Program-made: the position numbers and the translations under genes
Notes under the pieces: model-generated
Databases searched by the model: none
What the model saw: the letters and a program-made list of their open reading frames with translations, nothing else
What the model was told of the DNA's origin: nothing
Virus record (IMG/VR): IMGVR_UViG_3300044699_000100
Coordinates: 1-64,000 of that record
Length of the DNA: 64,000 nucleotides
Direction: 5' to 3' (one strand)
Origin: a virus
Shown here: in pieces, positions 51,473-59,709 of the stretch
Position numbering within the stretch: the first letter of the stretch is position 1
Layout: each line of letters opens with the position of its first letter

Positions 51473-51835
51473 TTATTTAAGCCTTGCATAAAGACCGGCA
51501 TGACGCCTTTCGATGAAACCGTCATCCAGAAGTCTTTTCAGTGTGGTATAGAACGTGCCGTCCTTCATCTTACGCGGATATATGAAGGATTGATCTTGGA
51601 GTGAACTCGTCTCCAACTCCGTAGGCTTCTTCAACGATCTTCTTAAGAGCGCTGAAGGTACCCCTCTCGGTACAGGGCCATCTTTAAATACTCTAGGTAT
51701 TTCTAGCTGGTCTCTCTTGGGTGGGAGTCCTGTCGTGTTTGCAGCCTAGCAGCTTCACACGAGTGTTTTTCAGCACATAGTCGAGCACTGCACCCAGATC
51801 GTTGGCTTCAACAGCCAACGTACAACAAACGGCAT
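51473..51835 (-). CDS. Winged-helix protein, frameshifted
   Basis: The start at 51835 follows CGGAGGTAACGTG (palindrome at 51840). It reads MPFVVRWL, then in other frames AVEANDLGAVLDYVLKNTRV, GCKHDRTPTQERP, TFSALKKIVEEAYGVGDEFT and a winged-helix end DGTFYTTLKRLLDDGFIERR, stopping at 51473. At least three frame changes are needed for about 120 residues. It shares the peptide TPTxERP with the ORF at 50388-50918. The short stretch 51325-51472 downstream shows no clear gene. Confidence 0.45.
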
Positions 51836-51920
51836 CACGTTACCTCCGAAGGTAATGGCATTTCATGCGTGAACAGTGGGCGGGTGTCTGTTCTATATCT
51901 AAAAGTTTCAGACCAAACCC

Positions 51921-52311
51921 TCACCTCACCATCTGCAAACAACGCCGCAACAGGGATATCCGTGCGGGTTCGCCCTTCTTGAACAACACGGCAAGCTCAG
52001 CTTTCTTGGCCTTTGCGTCCATGTCGTCAATGCGCACCATGCTCCATGTCGCGTTCTTGCGCCGCCATACGAGCTTGGGATAAGCTTTTTGCACTTGCTC
52101 CTTGGACGAGAAAAAACCGCTGAAACACGCCGTGGACCGTCCACACGCCCCACCACGGCTCGCCGCCGCCAACGAGACACGTTGCATAGTGAGTAGCACG
52201 CAAGCGTCCCGTGTCTTTGTTTACAGTAGCAAGAGCATATACTCCTCTATATGCAAGTATAGCTCCGAGTGGCGGAACGACTAAACTTTCTGTGTTTGGG
52301 CTATCTGTCAT
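51921..52311 (-). CDS. Hypothetical protein beside the repeat array, frameshifted
   Basis: It starts MTDSPNTESLVVPPLGAILA, has GGGEPWWGVWTVHGVFQRFF, then changes frame near 52110 to SKEQVQKAYPKLVWRRKNAT and ends with a basic helix at 51921. About 130 residues. The ribosome site lies in the palindrome at 52315-52330, which directly touches the array. No family is recognised; association with the TIGR-like locus is positional only. Confidence 0.5.
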
Positions 52312-52330
52312 GTGTTACCTCTGAAGGTTA

Positions 52331-53602
52331 TGGTTCGCTCCATTTGCTTGGTACTCTCCTCTGGGCTGGCTCGCTCTCTAATCATGGCACTCTCGGCAGC
52401 GTTGGCTCGCTCTTTTTTCTTGGTGCTCTCAGGTCCCATGGCTCACTCTTTTTGCGTGGTTCTCTCGGCGTTCATGGTTCGCTCATTACTTTTGGTGCTC
52501 TCACTCGTTATGGCTCGCTCACTTTAGGTGGTGCTCTCTCGTAAGATGGCTCGCTCACTGAATGTGGTTCTCTCTTGTTGAGTGGCTCGCTCTCGTGGTT
52601 TGGTACTCTCTGAGAGGGTGGCTCGCTCTATTTGTATGGTGCTCTCGCAGGCGATGGCTCACTCATTCGATAAGGTTCTCTCGGCATCCATGGTTCGCTC
52701 ACCGAATGTGGTCCGCTCTCTTAGTAGGGCTCGCTCAACTGATATGGCGCTCTCTGATTGGCTGGCTCGCTCTTCTTTGAGGGTACTCTCACTGCACAGG
52801 GCTCGCTCACGTCGGTTGGTTCTCTCACACTGAGTGGCTCGCTCATTCCACGTGGTACTCTCTCCTTAAATGACTCGCTCTTCTTGCTTGTTCTCTCGGT
52901 ATTGGTGGCTCGCTCCGTTGGTTTGGTTCTCTCATTCTTCATGGCTCGCTTAGATTTTCTGGTGCTCTCGCTTCACGTGGCTCGCTCATATAGAGTGGTG
53001 CTCTCTACTGGGATGGCTCGCTCTATTGGTTTGGTACTCTCCGACGTTGTGGCTCGCACGTTTGACATGGTTCTCTCGCGTTCTATGGCTCGCTCCATAT
53101 TTTTGGTGCCCTCACTGTATATGGGCTCGCTCACTCCATATGGCACTCTCGGCTATTCCGGCTCGCTCCGTTGTTCCGGTACTCTCTATTCCAATGGCTC
53201 GTTCCGGATTTGTGGTACCCTCATCTGCTTTGACTCACTCTCGGTACTTGGTACCCTCGCTGCCTATGGCTCGCTCGCCAATCGTGGTGCTCTCAGAGCA
53301 GGTGGCTCGCTCATTCTACATGATACCCTCAGGTCCATTGGCTCGCTTATCATTTGTGGTTCTCTCTTGTCGAATGGCTCGCTCTAGGCCGACATGGTAC
53401 TCTCTGCTCCAATGGCTCGCTCACCATATATGGTTCTCTCGTGCCTAATGACTCGCTCGTATTGGATGGTGCTCTCCTAGCAAGTGGCTCGCTCACTCCA
53501 TATGGCACTCTCGGCTATTCCGGCTCGCTCGTTTTACATGGTACTCTCAATTCTTTTGGCTCGCTCATCGATTATGGTACCCTCTACCGAAGTGGCTTAC
53601 TG
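52331..53602. repeat. TIGR-like array 1: 71 alternating 10-bp repeats with 8-bp spacers
   Basis: Repeat A (TGGCTCGCTC) and repeat B (TGGTnCTCTC, n variable) alternate without exception through 70 units, each followed by 8 variable bases; a degenerate final A (TGGCTTACTG) ends at 53602. The double unit is 36 bp. Irregularities: one spacer of 10 bases after the A repeat in the region of 53380, a B repeat lacking one base near 52890, and one extra G at 53123. Spacers 45-46 and 65-66 are duplicated. Open frames on both strands arise because 18 is a multiple of three. The layout matches TIGR arrays whose processed guide RNAs are about 36 nt with two short spacers. Confidence 0.92.
53488..53530. 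repeat. Duplicated spacer block in array 1
   Basis: The stretch 53486-53530 is identical to 53124-53168: two spacers with repeats A-B-A. Between them lie 19 other units, so the copy arose by internal recombination or re-use of a spacer pair. Confidence 0.85.
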
Positions 53603-54430
53603 CTTAACCTCCGGAGGTAATGGGCGTTCGATCTTGTGCGCGTGCCCAAGGTGCGCGATAGGATACGGCAGAGGAGGGGCTACACCAAACTTCTGAACAT
53701 ACATTTCCTCATGCAGATGTGCGAGAAACAGCTTCACTGCATATCTGCGGGCACGTGCATGGATATGCGCCGGGGGCAATCTCCCTTGGATGTAAGCTTT
53801 GTAAGCGTCTGTCGCCTTGTTGTAGTTACGCTTAGCGAGGATATCAGCCGCTTGCTGTGCAAAGTCCCCGTTGTTGTTTTTGGTAGTCTCCTGCTCTTTG
53901 CGAGTCTTATAAATTACGCCATAGAAGCAACCATCCGGTTGCAGTTCTTCACAAAACTCTCGCCAGCTTTCCAGCATAGTGTTTAAGATCGGCGTTATGC
54001 GGTCGTTTCGTGTTCTTGGCCCAGACCTGAGTGGGGTTCAGTCCCGCAAAGGCCCAGATGTGCCCAACCGTCGGAGCTTTGGTAATATCGATATGGGCAA
54101 GCAAGCCTGCACTAATCACTGGCCCAATACCGACAATACTTATCAACCACTTACCGACTGGATGCCCTCTACGAAAGCTGCAAGCGCAGCTTTGGTTTGC
54201 TCTTCGAGGCGCTCGCTTTGCGTGGTCAAGTGTTCCAGTGTCTCGTGCGGCTCCGTAATCATCGAACGCACTTGCCCTGCGGCACGGATGCGACTGCGCT
54301 GCATGGCATAGTAGTTATCAACGAGAAACTTAGCCTCCGCTGCAGACATGGTAGCTGCAGCTTTACGCAAGTCACGGGAGAGCTTTACAACGCTCGTCCA
54401 GATTTCGGGGTCAGTTCCCATATCGCTCAT
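53597..54430 (-). CDS. Tas-like protein (IS110 C-terminal/Nop-related), frameshifted, no nuclease domain
   Basis: Pieces 54143-54430, 53949-54146 and 53597-53977 join into about 278 residues. The N-terminal half is a coiled coil (EPHETLEHLTTQSERLEEQT). The core SIVGIGPVISAGLLAHID, then VGHIWAFAGLNPTQVWAKNT and KRPHNADLKH, is the helix-hairpin-helix region of IS110 transposases. The C-terminus has PPAHIHARARRYAVKLFLAH and PYPIAHLGHAHKIERP. No DEDD/RuvC or HNH residues precede it, so it fits the nuclease-less TasA type of TIGR-Tas. It lies between two arrays; its TAA stop overlaps the last repeat of array 1, and its ribosome site is the palindrome at 54434-54449. Confidence 0.8.
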
Positions 54431-54433
54431 TTG

Positions 54434-54449
54434 TTACCTCTGAAGGTTA
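54434..54449 (-). promoter_or_regulatory. Palindromic ribosome site between array 2 and the Tas gene
   Basis: TTACCTCTGAAGGTTA lies 4 bases from the start codon at 54430 and 4 bases from the first repeat of array 2. Read on the minus strand AGAGGTAAC is the Shine-Dalgarno, folded in a hairpin. It separates guide array and protein if both come from one transcript. Confidence 0.7.
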
Positions 54450-54453
54450 GGGT

Positions 54454-54823
54454 TGGCTCACTCAACTTTAATGGTTCTCTCGTCTCGCTTGGTTCGCTCG
54501 TCTATTGTGGTGCTCTCTGGGCAAATGGCTTGCTCCATTCTCATGGCGCTATCAAGTCGTTTGGCTCGCTCCACCCTTTGGTTCTCTCTCTTGGCTGGGC
54601 TCGCTCGTTCGATATGGTTCTCTCGGTACTCAGGGCTCGCTCGTCTCTGATGGTACTCTCTTCCAAGATGGCTCGCTTGCTTTGCTTGGTTCTCTTCGGC
54701 TTGAATGGCTCGCTCCCAGTTTATGGTTCTCTCTTGGCCAATGGCTCGCTCGTCTGTTGTGGTGCACTCAACTGACATGGCTCGCTTCGGCTCTCTGGTT
54801 CTCTCTGTTGGCTTGGCTCGCTT
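54454..54823. repeat. TIGR-like array 2: 21 alternating repeats
   Basis: The same A (TGGCTCGCTC) and B (TGGTnCTCTC) repeats alternate through 21 units, beginning and ending with A, so ten complete pairs plus a terminal A. Spacers are 8 bases except one of 7 and one of 9. No spacer is obviously shared with array 1. It lies upstream of the Tas-like gene on the minus strand and overlaps the 3' end of the open frame at 54721-55056. Confidence 0.92.
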
Positions 54824-55056
54824 ATCTTCCATTTGGGAAGTATTTTAACTACTAAGACACGACGGATATGGTCTCCAAGGGTATCTTCCTGAAATAAATC
54901 GACCGTATTCCAGCATGGGCTGTCGTCGTGTGCTTTCGACCATTCCCGGCCATACTTCGCTGCCTCTTTCTGGGTCTTAAATGGACCGTAGACAACAATC
55001 TCGGTCTTAAGCTCATCGGTGAAGAGCCACGTCAGGATATAGTGTTTGAGTGACAT
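54721..55056 (-). CDS. Hypothetical protein running into array 2
   Basis: It starts MSLKHYILTWLFTDELKTEI; VVYGPFKTQKEAAKYGREWS then DTLGDHIRRVLVVKILPKW forms a small alpha-beta domain like short phage ssDNA- or host-binding proteins. The last about 35 codons are encoded by array repeats (SEPSQQREPESRSEP), so the true end was probably near 54835 before the array arrived or through an indel. Ribosome site weak. Function unknown. Confidence 0.5.
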   Translation of the reverse strand: MSLKHYILTWLFTDELKTEIVVYGPFKTQKEAAKYGREWSKAHDDSPCWNTVDLFQEDTLGDHIRRVLVVKILPKWKISEPSQQREPESRSEPCQLSAPQQTSEPLAKREP

Positions 55057-55062
55057 GTGGGT

Positions 55063-55251
55063 TTACCTTTCGGGGTAATAATTTGGCTCGTCGATACCAA
55101 ATCCGCCGCGAAATACTTTATCTCGGTCAGGATGCAGTCCAATCCACTCAGCGCATTCTCTCTCCGAGTTTCCTCGAAAAACGACTGGTATGCGCGACCC
55201 AGCCGGAACTTCTACGTCTACTACTTTCCACGCTCTTTCATTGTCGTTCAT
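55063..55251 (-). CDS. Hypothetical protein (62 aa)
   Basis: It starts MNDNERAWKVVDVEVPAGSR and contains FRGNSERECAEWIGLHPDRD. The palindrome at 55063-55078 overlaps its last codons. Domain pattern suggests a small alpha-beta protein. No family is recognised. Confidence 0.5.
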   Translation of the reverse strand: MNDNERAWKVVDVEVPAGSRIPVVFRGNSERECAEWIGLHPDRDKVFRGGFGIDEPNYYPER

Positions 55252-55273
55252 GGTTCGCTCCTAAATGAGTGCG

Positions 55274-56689
55274 CTAGTCCCTCGCCTGCTTGGGTATCAT
55301 CACCACGTCTCCCCACGGATACTCCTTCTTGTCGATGCTCGCCCAGATCATGGGGCACTCGGGCTTATAGCTAGGAAAGTCCCCATGCCCGTCCGTGAGA
55401 TACACAATACAATCCGGCCTTAAGTCGTTATCAGCCACATAGTCGAACACCGGCTTAAAGCTTGTGCCTCCCCCACCCGGAGCGCCCTTGGCACGTATGA
55501 CATAGAGATCGCTCGGGCTATCGCAGATGTCCGTGCGATGCAGCGCAGCGTCACACCAGCAGAGATGTAGTTCTCTCGGCTTCACGTCCTCCAGTATCCC
55601 ACCTACTTCTGCGAGGAACATGTCCACTTCTTTTGAGGAGATCGATCCTGACGTGTCTACGCCCACGACAACCGTGCCAGCACCGTAGCCCGATCTTGCG
55701 GGAGTGTAGATGTCCCTGACGATCAGCCTGCGATCCGGCTTCTTCCAGTCATACGATCCGGTGCCGAGCTTCCGGGCAAAGAGCGCCCTGATTTTGTCCT
55801 TCCAGTCAACGGCAGGGACAAGGACTTCTTGGAACACACGCTCCAACCCCGCAGGCATCTTACCTTGTAACCTTTGAAGGTTAGCTGCTGCAGCGATATG
55901 CATGTCCCATTCGGCTTGGTTACGCTCCTTTGCTGCCGTCTGTGGCTCCTTACCCTTGGAAGCACCCGGTTTCATATGCTCGTCGAAGCTCTTGCCCCTT
56001 GGACCCCTTGGCTGGGTAGGCGGCTCGTTAGAAGGCACATTGCCGGGGCTGGGAGGCCCCTTGGGAGGGTTAGTTCCCGGAGGAGGTGGTTGGCTACCCG
56101 GCCCTGAAGGCCCCTGTCCTTGCCCGGCTCCTTGCCCGTCCTTGGGGGGACGCTTAGGCGGTGGCGGCGGTGGAAACATCTTATACAGCTTACGATACGT
56201 GTCCACGCCAGTATCAGCATCGGTGGCGATGCTTATGTCATACAGCCAGTCCTTGTTGAACTTACCCACTTGCGCTTTGACTAGAATTGCGTTGATCACC
56301 AAGTCCAGCGCAATGTTCATAAGCTCAGGGTTCCACGGCAGTGACTTGCCGTCGGGATAAGTTATCTTCCCGGCTCGCTCATACTTATGTCCTGCAACTA
56401 TGTGGTTGAGGATATTATGTAATATCTCGTGAGCGAGAATGAATACGCGTTCCAGCAGTTCATACTTGAAGAACACGTCGGGATTGATAAGTATGCTGCA
56501 CCCGTCCGTAGCTGCAGCGTTGGGAAACTCTTTCGTAAACACTGCACCGTGCTTGCCGTTACTCAGCAGTGTAATAAAAATATGCGTGAACGCTGGGCAG
56601 TGCCATGAGAGTGCAACGCGCGTGTCGCCCCAAAGACGCTCCTGCTCCTTGGTCAGCTCGACTTGCTTGATGTCCGTTGAGATGTGCAT
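55274..56689 (-). CDS. DUF2201-type metallopeptidase with VWA domain
   Basis: The 471-residue protein has FILAHEILHNILNHIVAGHK near residue 90 (HExxH zinc site), a Pro/Gly-rich linker, then a VWA-like C-terminus with MIDAS VVVGVDTSGSIS, and LTDGHGDFP near the end. In N4-like phages such proteins pair with a MoxR ATPase, here at 58420-59535 with four to five small genes between. The pair may remodel a host complex. The palindrome at 55867-55882 is in frame (NLQRLQG). Confidence 0.8.
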   Translation of the reverse strand: MHISTDIKQVELTKEQERLWGDTRVALSWHCPAFTHIFITLLSNGKHGAVFTKEFPNAAATDGCSILINPDVFFKYELLERVFILAHEILHNILNHIVAGHKYERAGKITYPDGKSLPWNPELMNIALDLVINAILVKAQVGKFNKDWLYDISIATDADTGVDTYRKLYKMFPPPPPPKRPPKDGQGAGQGQGPSGPGSQPPPPGTNPPKGPPSPGNVPSNEPPTQPRGPRGKSFDEHMKPGASKGKEPQTAAKERNQAEWDMHIAAAANLQRLQGKMPAGLERVFQEVLVPAVDWKDKIRALFARKLGTGSYDWKKPDRRLIVRDIYTPARSGYGAGTVVVGVDTSGSISSKEVDMFLAEVGGILEDVKPRELHLCWCDAALHRTDICDSPSDLYVIRAKGAPGGGGTSFKPVFDYVADNDLRPDCIVYLTDGHGDFPSYKPECPMIWASIDKKEYPWGDVVMIPKQARD

Positions 56690-56766
56690 GGGTGGGTTAC
56701 CTTTCTAGGTTGTTACCTCTGAAGGTTATTTAACTTCAGAGCACAGCTTAGCTGTGCTCTGTGTGG

Positions 56767-57009
56767 TTAGATTTCGTTGTAGATGTCCTCATCGGGGTTA
56801 GCGTGCCTGTGGTCGTATAATTGGGCGCGTGCACACAGGCCGAGTAACGCAACGCTGAACTCAAAGCCCCAGTGGTCCCTGTCACTTGGTATCCAGTTAA
56901 GCTCCAAATCAAAGAGCGCACCTTTACGCCAGTAAAGCTGGACTTCTACGGACTTGTTCTTCGCAACCGTCCAGTCACGGTCGAAGATGTCATGAGATGT
57001 TATAAGCAT
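56767..57009 (-). CDS. Hypothetical protein (80 aa)
   Basis: It starts MLITSHDIFDRDWTVAKNKS and includes WGFEFSVALLGLCARAQLYD with an acidic end. A hairpin GAGCACAGC/GCTGTGCTC lies just downstream at about 56738-56760. Proteins of this pattern occur in phages; function unknown. Confidence 0.55.
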   Translation of the reverse strand: MLITSHDIFDRDWTVAKNKSVEVQLYWRKGALFDLELNWIPSDRDHWGFEFSVALLGLCARAQLYDHRHANPDEDIYNEI

Positions 57010-57023
57010 TGTAGGTTACCTTT

Positions 57024-57437
57024 CTAGGTTATGGGTTGTTCGATGCCGTGTTCCTGCAGCAGATGATGGATCAACGCCAGCGCATGCAGCAGACCGTCGC
57101 AGTTTACTCTTACTGTTCCTAATTTGTGTAACATTCTTCCTGATTTATGTGGCCATAAGTCAGTAAGCTGCGACCCCTCACCTGCTCTAGGATGGCGTAG
57201 TCTAGAAGGTTCTAAACTACGCCATATAAAGAAGGTATAGTCTGGCGAAATACCGATCTCCAGCTTGCCATCCCAACAAGCACGATAAGCACCACTCGCC
57301 ATCGTATGCTCGTTAGGGAAGCCGAACTTAAGCTCGGCATGTTTATTTTGCACGTATTCACTCCATCCTTTTATCCATGTCTCCATATCTTCTGGAGACC
57401 AAGGCCCAAAAAATTCATTAGAGGTACTCGTCATCAT
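57024..57437 (-). CDS. Hypothetical protein (137 aa)
   Basis: The start at 57437 gives MMTSTSNEFFGPWSPEDMET; later KFGFPNEHTMASGAYRACWD and a possible frame change near 57230 (SRLRHPRAGEG). The frame extends upstream to 57497, but the start inside the previous gene is preferred because the upper extension lies opposite conserved residues of that gene. Function unknown. Confidence 0.45.
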   Translation of the reverse strand: MMTSTSNEFFGPWSPEDMETWIKGWSEYVQNKHAELKFGFPNEHTMASGAYRACWDGKLEIGISPDYTFFIWRSLEPSRLRHPRAGEGSQLTDLWPHKSGRMLHKLGTVRVNCDGLLHALALIHHLLQEHGIEQPIT

Positions 57438-57768
57438 GTCCGCATGTAGGGCAAGGTCCATCCGTGTGAATTTCCGCAAGATCAACCTCCCTGTCACCGT
57501 TGATGTTGTCAGATATAGTCATGCTAAGCTTCGGACGTGAACGGTCCTGAAGTAGCATTGCAGTCGATAGCAGTCCCTTGGACATGCGCGCTGCAGCAAC
57601 CTTCAGAAGCTCCTCCTTGTCTGCTCTCAGAGCATCGTCAAAGTTGACTTGCAGTTCGATGAAGTATCTTGTCGCGGCCATGCTTTCTTCCTTCCATAGT
57701 TGGAGTTGACGATAGAGGTCCCGTGGTAGGTTAGGCGGCACAGGTATATGTGTAGCTTTACTACCCAT
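57418..57768 (-). CDS. Zinc-ribbon-ended helical protein (116 aa)
   Basis: It starts MGSKATHIPVPPNLPRDLYR with the palindrome (57770-57785) as ribosome site. The C-terminus CPTCGHDDEYL has one CxxC. The middle is helical (DALRADKEELLKVAAARMSK). It overlaps the next gene by 20 bases. Function unknown. Confidence 0.55.
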   Translation of the reverse strand: MGSKATHIPVPPNLPRDLYRQLQLWKEESMAATRYFIELQVNFDDALRADKEELLKVAAARMSKGLLSTAMLLQDRSRPKLSMTISDNINGDREVDLAEIHTDGPCPTCGHDDEYL

Positions 57769-57769
57769 A

Positions 57770-58336
57770 TTACCTCCGAAGGTTACCTGCCGGAAGCAAC
57801 CCCAAGCATATCCTGAACACAGGGTCGTTCTCACATTTGTGCAGCCAGTCGTCCTTAAGCTCGATGCCCTCGGGACCGACGAAGTAGAACTCCCACTTAC
57901 GTTCATGCGCGATGTGCTTGATAATGGGATCGGCAGTGTTATCGCTTACCATGAGCAAGCCAGCGACAACGTTCTTGAGCTTGGGAGCTTTCGGCACATT
58001 CAGTATCCAATATTGGCACCAGCCTAACTTGCTACCGTCTCCTAGATAACCTTCATTTTGGACCAGATGAATGAAAGGCCGGTCCAGCGAAGTGTTAATG
58101 CTTTTAAGATACTTGAGCTTGCTCTCTCCAAGCCGGTTGACCCAATTCTCATCTTCGTAACGCTTGACAACGGCAATGCCAGTGTCGAGAAACTTTCTGG
58201 TCTCGTTGGTAAGTGTTACAAGAAAGTTCTCGGCATCGCTACGATAGTTGCGCGCACGTTCCTCATATTGATGGATGGCGCTCCAAACTTTACTGCGTGC
58301 TTTTTCCAAGGCTTTTATCCCGTTTATGTCTGTCAT
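57770..58336 (-). CDS. Hypothetical protein (188 aa)
   Basis: It starts MTDINGIKALEKARSKVWSA, continues with a long helical part, then SKLGWCQYWILNVPKAPKLK and KWEFYFVGPEGIELKDDW. The pattern resembles phage proteins of unknown function between VWA and MoxR genes. The palindrome at 57770-57785 overlaps its last codons and provides the next ribosome site. Confidence 0.5.
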   Translation of the reverse strand: MTDINGIKALEKARSKVWSAIHQYEERARNYRSDAENFLVTLTNETRKFLDTGIAVVKRYEDENWVNRLGESKLKYLKSINTSLDRPFIHLVQNEGYLGDGSKLGWCQYWILNVPKAPKLKNVVAGLLMVSDNTADPIIKHIAHERKWEFYFVGPEGIELKDDWLHKCENDPVFRICLGLLPAGNLRR

Positions 58337-58419
58337 GGTGGGTGGCTCTCTTGCTTTCTGGTTGGCTGGTTAGGGGTTACCCCCCGGATCAAGTCCGAGG
58401 GGGTTATTACCTTCGAAGG

Positions 58420-59535
58420 TTAGTTCCGGTTGATCTCGTTCATGAGGTGAGCGTTCGTCATCGCCCACTTATGGAACGCGGGAGCCATAGCCAGCTTATA
58501 GTCACGCTTGACTGCAGCCCTAGCGAACGTCGCCGCAAACTCCTTCGGCAGACGGTTGATGTATTTGATCACGGCTTCCGCGTCCTTGGCGTTCACCTCA
58601 TGTGCGAGATTATAGCACACGAGCATCACGGCATCCGGTTTGTCGGACACTTTCACTCCCATCGGGTCCTTGATGATGTCCGCATAGTCCGGTATCTCAT
58701 TCTCCAGACGAATGAAATTCATCATCTGCCCACAGGCTTCCGGCCCGATACGCCCGGAAATCTCAGTAAGCGCCGCATTGTCGTCAACCGGCATACCCAT
58801 CTGTATGAGAAGCTGGATATACTTGTCAGCTTTCACCAGCGAGCGTGGCGTGCAATACGGCCCTTGCTTCTTGGGCAGTTCGTCAGGCCAGACAATCTGC
58901 GGGTTCTTGCTCGCGAAGATGATGGTCGTGCCTCTGACATGGTTGTCTTCAGCCCAGTCAACCCAGCTACGCAAGTCCCCAGTGATCTCGATCTGGCAAC
59001 GGCGGTTGATCAGATGATCAAGCTCCTTCGTTGATCCCGAACGATGCTCTGCAGTGTTGCCCGCCATCCACACCACCCAATTCGGCGGCAAGCGATGCGG
59101 CCCAAAGCGCCCTGAGTGCGCACCTTCTCCCAGAACTTTCTTGATATCGACATCGGCCTTGTCGGCCTCATCGATAAAGATAATACCACCGTCCGGGTAT
59201 TCATCCAGAAACTTCCCGCCCTCGTCAATGGACGTGGCATCGGTCTTCCAGAAGAAGGGGTTAGTGAACACCATGATGGAACGCTCGGCAGTTGTGCCAT
59301 CCGGGGCGGATGAATGCGTGTGCTTCGGTATGCCAAAGCCCACGGTATCGCCCGGCGTGAGATTGCCACCGTTGATCACGACCAGCCCGATATGCTTGCC
59401 GAGTTTCTTCTTGATAACTTCGGGAGCTTGCTCGACTGTCGTCGTCTTGCCGAGACCGGGAGGTGACGTGAAATAGTAACAGTCCCCACTCAAGAAATAA
59501 ATGGGGAGGCGTGCAAGGATATCTCGTAGGATCAT
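58420..59535 (-). CDS. MoxR-like AAA+ ATPase
   Basis: The 371-residue protein has Walker A FTSPPGLGKTTTVEQ, Walker B GIIFIDEADKADVDI and sensor-1 VVWMAGNTAEHRSG with Arg finger HLINRRCQIEIT. It works as an AAA+ ring with the VWA-domain metallopeptidase at 55274-56689, a pair known from N4-like phages and implicated in host takeover or replication. A good promoter lies at 59654-59682, and the palindrome at 59567-59582 lies between them. Confidence 0.85.
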   Translation of the reverse strand: MILRDILARLPIYFLSGDCYYFTSPPGLGKTTTVEQAPEVIKKKLGKHIGLVVINGGNLTPGDTVGFGIPKHTHSSAPDGTTAERSIMVFTNPFFWKTDATSIDEGGKFLDEYPDGGIIFIDEADKADVDIKKVLGEGAHSGRFGPHRLPPNWVVWMAGNTAEHRSGSTKELDHLINRRCQIEITGDLRSWVDWAEDNHVRGTTIIFASKNPQIVWPDELPKKQGPYCTPRSLVKADKYIQLLIQMGMPVDDNAALTEISGRIGPEACGQMMNFIRLENEIPDYADIIKDPMGVKVSDKPDAVMLVCYNLAHEVNAKDAEAVIKYINRLPKEFAATFARAAVKRDYKLAMAPAFHKWAMTNAHLMNEINRN

Positions 59536-59653
59536 GTGTAGCTCTCTCTTGTGTTACGTGAAGACGTTACCTTCACGGGTAATGGGTGGGACGGCTTAGT
59601 TCGAGCAAAAGCCGTTGTGGGTCAAGCGGTTAGTGTTCTTATTGTTAACGGGT

Positions 59654-59682
59654 ATTGTAACATAGTGGTAACCGTTTGTCAA
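59654..59682 (-). promoter_or_regulatory. Sigma-70 promoter for the MoxR-VWA operon
   Basis: On the minus strand TTGACA (59677-59682) and TACAAT (59654-59659) with exactly 17 bases between; close to consensus. About 115 bases of leader containing one dispersed palindrome precede the MoxR start. It is the strongest promoter-like signal seen in the window. Confidence 0.75.
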
Positions 59683-59709
59683 GCCACTATATGTAGTAGG
59701 TCGTGTTCG

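Noticed and set aside
52269-53696. Repetitive proteins encoded by the array (for example GSL/GTL or ARS/VLS repeats)
   Set aside because: The 18-bp period is a multiple of three and has few stops, so several frames on both strands are open at once. No ribosome site or domain supports translation.
53597-54430. IS110-family insertion sequence
   Set aside because: The N-terminal DEDD/RuvC domain is missing, the protein is short, and no element ends are seen; the flanking arrays point to a Tas-like role.
52331-54823. CRISPR array
   Set aside because: Repeats are 10 bp and spacers 8 bp, with two alternating repeat types; no cas genes are adjacent. CRISPR repeats and spacers are 20-40 bp.
58213-59034. 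273-codon plus-strand ORF
   Set aside because: Opposite the MoxR gene, whose AAA+ motifs are clear on the minus strand.
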